Shown here piece by piece: positions 60,900 through 64,000 of a stretch of 64,000 bases of DNA. The notes under the pieces were generated by a model that was not told where the DNA came from, did no database searches, and saw nothing but the letters and a program-made list of their open reading frames with translations. How positions within the stretch are numbered: the stretch's first letter is position 1; each line of letters opens with the position of its first letter. This DNA is from Hemileia vastatrix (lineage: Eukaryota > Basidiomycota > Pucciniomycetes > Pucciniales > Zaghouaniaceae), in contig JASXTE010000005.1 in the NCBI GenBank assembly GCA_030280995.1, forward strand, positions 28,057,501-28,121,500, written 5' to 3'. The translations under genes and the position numbers were made by a program.

Positions 60900-62108
60900 A
60901 AAAAATTAGACACCTAGGGTGGTCCAATTTTTCTTTTTATTTTATTTTATTCCTCTGTAAAAACTTATTGGAAATAAAATAGTCTGTGGCCCCACAGTCC
61001 AGAAGGGATTGCACATTTTTTGTGGTGTCAAAGGTCATTAAAGGCAAGTTTAACATAATGTGATTATCATTTAATTTAATTGGCTTACATGCTTATAATT
61101 CTTCTACTAAATTCACTTTATCCTTTCACTCTAATCTGCTCAAGGAGAGAATAACCATCACTCCTGAGTGCTGTCTTTTACCTGTGATTTTCTTGTGCTA
61201 TCCTCCACTTTGCTAGCCCTGCTTTTCCCTCTGCACTCCCTTTCCAAGTAACCACTGCTTCCACACCTTAGAAACACAGCTTTGTTCATGTGTCTTTGGT
61301 ATTCTTCATCTGAAAGCCTTTTCATCCCATTAGAGCACTGTGCATTCACTTTTTGAATATCTATGCAATTTGGGTCCAGGGTACTGGCCCCACTTGATGA
61401 GGCATAGTTGTGCCACTGAAAAATGCCATTCTCACCATCCATTTTCTGATTACTAAACTTTTTATTGATTTGGATATCCAATTCCATGAGAGCTTGGAGA
61501 GAGGTTGGACAAGGGTTACTAATAGGGGTGTTTCTGATTTTTAATGCGAGCCCATTCCTGAAGTTAAACATGAGTTCTCCTTCTCCCCATGTTGTGATTT
61601 AAATAGCATGGACCCAGAATTATAACACATATTTGGCCACCAAATGTTTTTGGCATAATTAGTTTAACACATGTTCCAATGTTGTGGCCAAATAAGGATC
61701 ACCAAAAGCTATCTCAAATGCCACCATGAACTGGCAAAACCTTGTTGCCGCATTGGCACCTTCAAGGAGTTGTTTTGTATATGGACTTACCCAGAGTTCT
61801 GCCTTGTCTGTGAGGTAAGATATTGAAAATCCAATTTTTTATCACTTATCTGGGAACTGATGATCATTGAGCAGAACATACAGGTTTACCTGAAATACAT
61901 ATTGATCTTCCTGGGGGCTTTGCTTTCCATCAAATATTTCCAGGACTTCAATATTTTGGCCTTTTATGGGTGGTGCTAGTGTGGTGGGAAGTGGCTGTGC
62001 TTCTGCTTTGGAAGCATCCAGCTCTGCCACTGTGGGGCCCTGATATGAGGGTTTCTCCTCTGCTAGGTGTTCCATAAATCTTTCATTCTTTCCATGAAAG
62101 TGTGCCAT
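60900..62108 (-). pseudogene. element C: gag with damaged zinc knuckle, and protease
   Basis: Gag starts at 62108 (MAHFHGKNERFMEHLAEEKP) with PPIKGQNIEVLEIFDGKQSP. The zinc knuckle at about 61265-61225 reads FLRCGSSGYLEREC, so one Cys and the His are lost compared with B. The protease site LLDCGAT lies near 61000. Confidence 0.75.
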
Positions 62109-62200
62109 CTTTTCTTGGATTTCAGTGAGGAGAACTGCATCAGATTAACCTGAGGGGCTCATGATTCTTTTTAAGTGCACCAGTTATAAATAGGAAAAAA

Positions 62201-62496
62201 TGTTGAGACCTAAGAGGACTGACTACTACTAGTTCTAAAACTAGCCTAAGAAAGGACTGAATATTCTGATACAGCAGTGAGACTAACTAAGACTGACTAT
62301 GTTGGAGCTACAAACAAGGAGGGTTACAATTATGAGGGAGTAATAAGGAAATGGATTAATATATAAGCTGTCCAATGAGGAGCACCCCACAGCACTTTCC
62401 CATAAAAACCTCTTATGAAATATCCCTTGCTTCTGCCTAATACAACACATAGCTCCCAAAGTGCTCCTCCTCATCATCTCAGCCCAAATCCTAACA
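62201..62496 (-). repeat. 5' LTR of element C
   Basis: About 296 bp, TGTTGAGACC to CTAACA, followed by the duplicated GGTGT. Confidence 0.85.
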
Positions 62497-62559
62497 GGTG
62501 TTTATTTAATTTTTTTTAACTTTCATGATTTCTCTCTGACAATTTTAATTTTAAATTAC

Positions 62560-63448
62560 TCTTTCAAACAAAAAAATGAAATTCTTAAAGAAATGAGAAA
62601 GAAACATGTGGTGGAGAATTTTGAGTCTGATGATGAAGATGATATTGGAGTCTTCCAAGCTGGAGTATCCAGCAAAAACTATGATTTAGTATGCACAATT
62701 ATGACAACACATTCCCCTTAAAAGGATCTAACAGGAACAGATGATCATGGCACTTTTGTCAATCCTGAAATCTCAAAGAGATTCTTTGAGGTGACTATTG
62801 GCAAGGAAGATCTATGGGAACATGCAATTGTAAGTGTTTCCTCACTTTTTTCTCTTTAAAATAATGACTAATAAAGTGTGTTTTTTATTTGGCAGTGTAA
62901 AAATCTAAAGAAGTTATTGTCAACAGTCCTCCAAAAATTCTACATTTTGCTTTTCAAACCAAAAAGAAGAAGGCTGAGAAAAATAAAGTTCAGAGTATTT
63001 TTACCCCTCCTTATGAAACCACTCCTCAAGGTTCTTTTCCTTGAATTCCCCCCACCATACCTTTAAATTGGGGCTACCCTGGTTTGGTTTTCCTTATCCT
63101 TTTCCATATCCCAAGATGCAGTACCAATAACCAATGCCTCCTCAAAATTCTGTTACTCCCAATGTGCCATTACCCCATGCTCCTGTAGCAACACAATCAA
63201 ACTCACTAGCCTCTAGAAGTCCTCACAACTCATCCCCAGAGCCAGGATTGAATGAAGGTAGGGAATATTCTGTCAAAGAATTTTTGGAATTAGCAAATGT
63301 TAATCCTTTGGACCCAAGAATACAAGAGGAAATGGAGATTTATGCAATTTGGCATTGGTCTTGCATCAAAAATGTTACTTTTGATCATTTAGTTGGAGCT
63401 GGGGTGCCTTGGTGCCCTTCCAGATCTATTTACAAGTGGAAAAAATAA
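62560..63448 (+). pseudogene. degenerate multi-exon gene, 3' part (Pro-rich, SAM-like end)
   Basis: A coding-like stretch (KKHVVENFESDDEDDIGVFQ, then after a TAA GTFVNPEISKRFFEVTIGKE) ends at a GTAAGTG donor at 62829, with a TTTGGCAG acceptor near 62895. The next exon is Lys-rich and then Pro-rich, with a TGA near 63040 and a TAA near 63133. The last 104 codons (63134-63448) are clean and end in a segment (YSVKEFLELANVNPLDPRIQ, later WSCIKN and LVGAGVPWCPS) resembling SAM-like modules of basidiomycete transposon-borne proteins. Probably the continuation of 48008-48790, split by element C. Confidence 0.45.
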
Positions 63449-63596
63449 TTTTCTGTCCACTCAAGCCAAAATGAATAATTTGGAATTATAATTTGATGAT
63501 AATTTATGATACAAAATAAACAGTTACATATATTATTATTTTGAGATATTAAACTCATTTTAATATTGACTTGCTAAAAAACTGTTATTAATTGAA

Positions 63597-64000
63597 GTGT
63601 GGTGAGAAAACGTTATGGTAAGGTAAACTCTTACAGTCGCCTTGCTGTAAGCAGAATCCGGAGGAGATATGTGGATTTAGCTGAAAACCCCGTCCTTCCA
63701 ATAAAAATAATAAAATGGGAATTCTAAATCACTAAGCTAACCAATCTACTTGGATCTGATTGATAAAAAAAATAATGAAACTCTATAATATTTAACGCTT
63801 ATTGAGATTAAATGATCATGGCTGTTGATAAAGAAATACTGATAACAACAATTAAGGTGTACCAGTGAAAGATCTGTAAAGATTGACTTTTATGTTTTTA
63901 TAATAATTTGAATTTTTATGAGACAGCAATAATCAAGTCCCAGCGACGAAGACCTTTCTAAAGAACCCTGTATGAAGTGTTATTTAAACTGTTGAATTGT
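63597..64000. repeat. start of a second LTR of the 51772-52907 family, cut by the window edge
   Basis: ACTCTTACAGTCGCCTTGCT, then GTAAGC.GAAT and CCC(T/C)GTCC(C/T)T, match the beginning of the solo LTR at 51772, including the CTTACAG/CTGTAAG hairpin. Whether it is a solo LTR or part of a full element cannot be seen. Confidence 0.55.

Larger units (their letters stand above)
48793..62496 (-). mobile_element. Ty3/Gypsy chromovirus C, minus strand, interrupted by element B
   Basis: LTRs 48793-49091 and 62201-62496 start TGTTGAGACC (degenerate on the left) and end TAACA. They are flanked by GGTAT (48788-48792) and GGTGT (62497-62501), a 5-bp target duplication with one change. Internal parts 58841-62200 and 49092-50918 are one element cut in RNase H by B. 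All frames are broken. Confidence 0.85.

Overview
The window looks like a repeat-rich, AT-rich chromosome segment of a filamentous basidiomycete. Short GT..AG introns (about 55-85 nt), chromodomain Ty3/Gypsy elements, a Tnp2-type transposase, SANT/Myb-like transposon proteins and a TET/JBP-like dioxygenase together suggest a rust fungus (Pucciniales), possibly a large-genome one such as Austropuccinia. The species is an inference. I found no tRNA, rRNA or CRISPR.

1-17.7 kb: a cluster of mobile-element genes with unusual DNA structure. It holds a partial gene leaving the left edge (minus), a Tnp2-family transposase with one in-frame stop, a 515-aa protein that is a diverged paralog of the left-edge gene with a shared intron position, an array of about 20 copies of an AT-rich palindrome centred on CGATCG inside a 1.5-kb inverted repeat, an intact five-exon gene for an unrecognised 693-aa protein, and a convergent TET/JBP-like 2OG-Fe(II) dioxygenase gene. 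Three stem-loops with a conserved tip and unrelated arms lie beside the dioxygenase gene. A run of 13 consecutive GC-rich hairpins follows at 17.0-17.7 kb. I infer one large DNA transposon, or several nested ones, but did not find its terminal inverted repeats.

17.7-29.5 kb: a 5.6-kb AT-rich desert, one end of a palindrome-tipped nonautonomous element, the 3' half of a chromodomain Gypsy element with its LTR, a foldback-type tandem repeat, and a SANT-like/coiled-coil transposon gene with two in-frame TGA codons next to a truncated relative.

29.5-36.7 kb: the only stretch that looks like ordinary host DNA. It carries a three-exon gene (35322-35995) for a 177-aa Cys- and Ser-rich protein resembling the Ecl1 type, with an apparently long intron-containing leader.

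36.7-64 kb: nested retrotransposons. A minisatellite is split by an LTR (37458-37546 plus 46385-47708), which is itself split by an 8.8-kb Gypsy element (37547-46384). Further right, a degenerate multi-exon gene is split by a minus-strand chromovirus C (48793-62496). C is split by a relative B (50919-58840). B carries two further TG..CA insertions with 4-bp duplications, and C carries a 247-bp palindrome-tipped MITE. Target-site duplications and continuity of the split reading frames give the order of insertion. All retroelement coding regions are broken.
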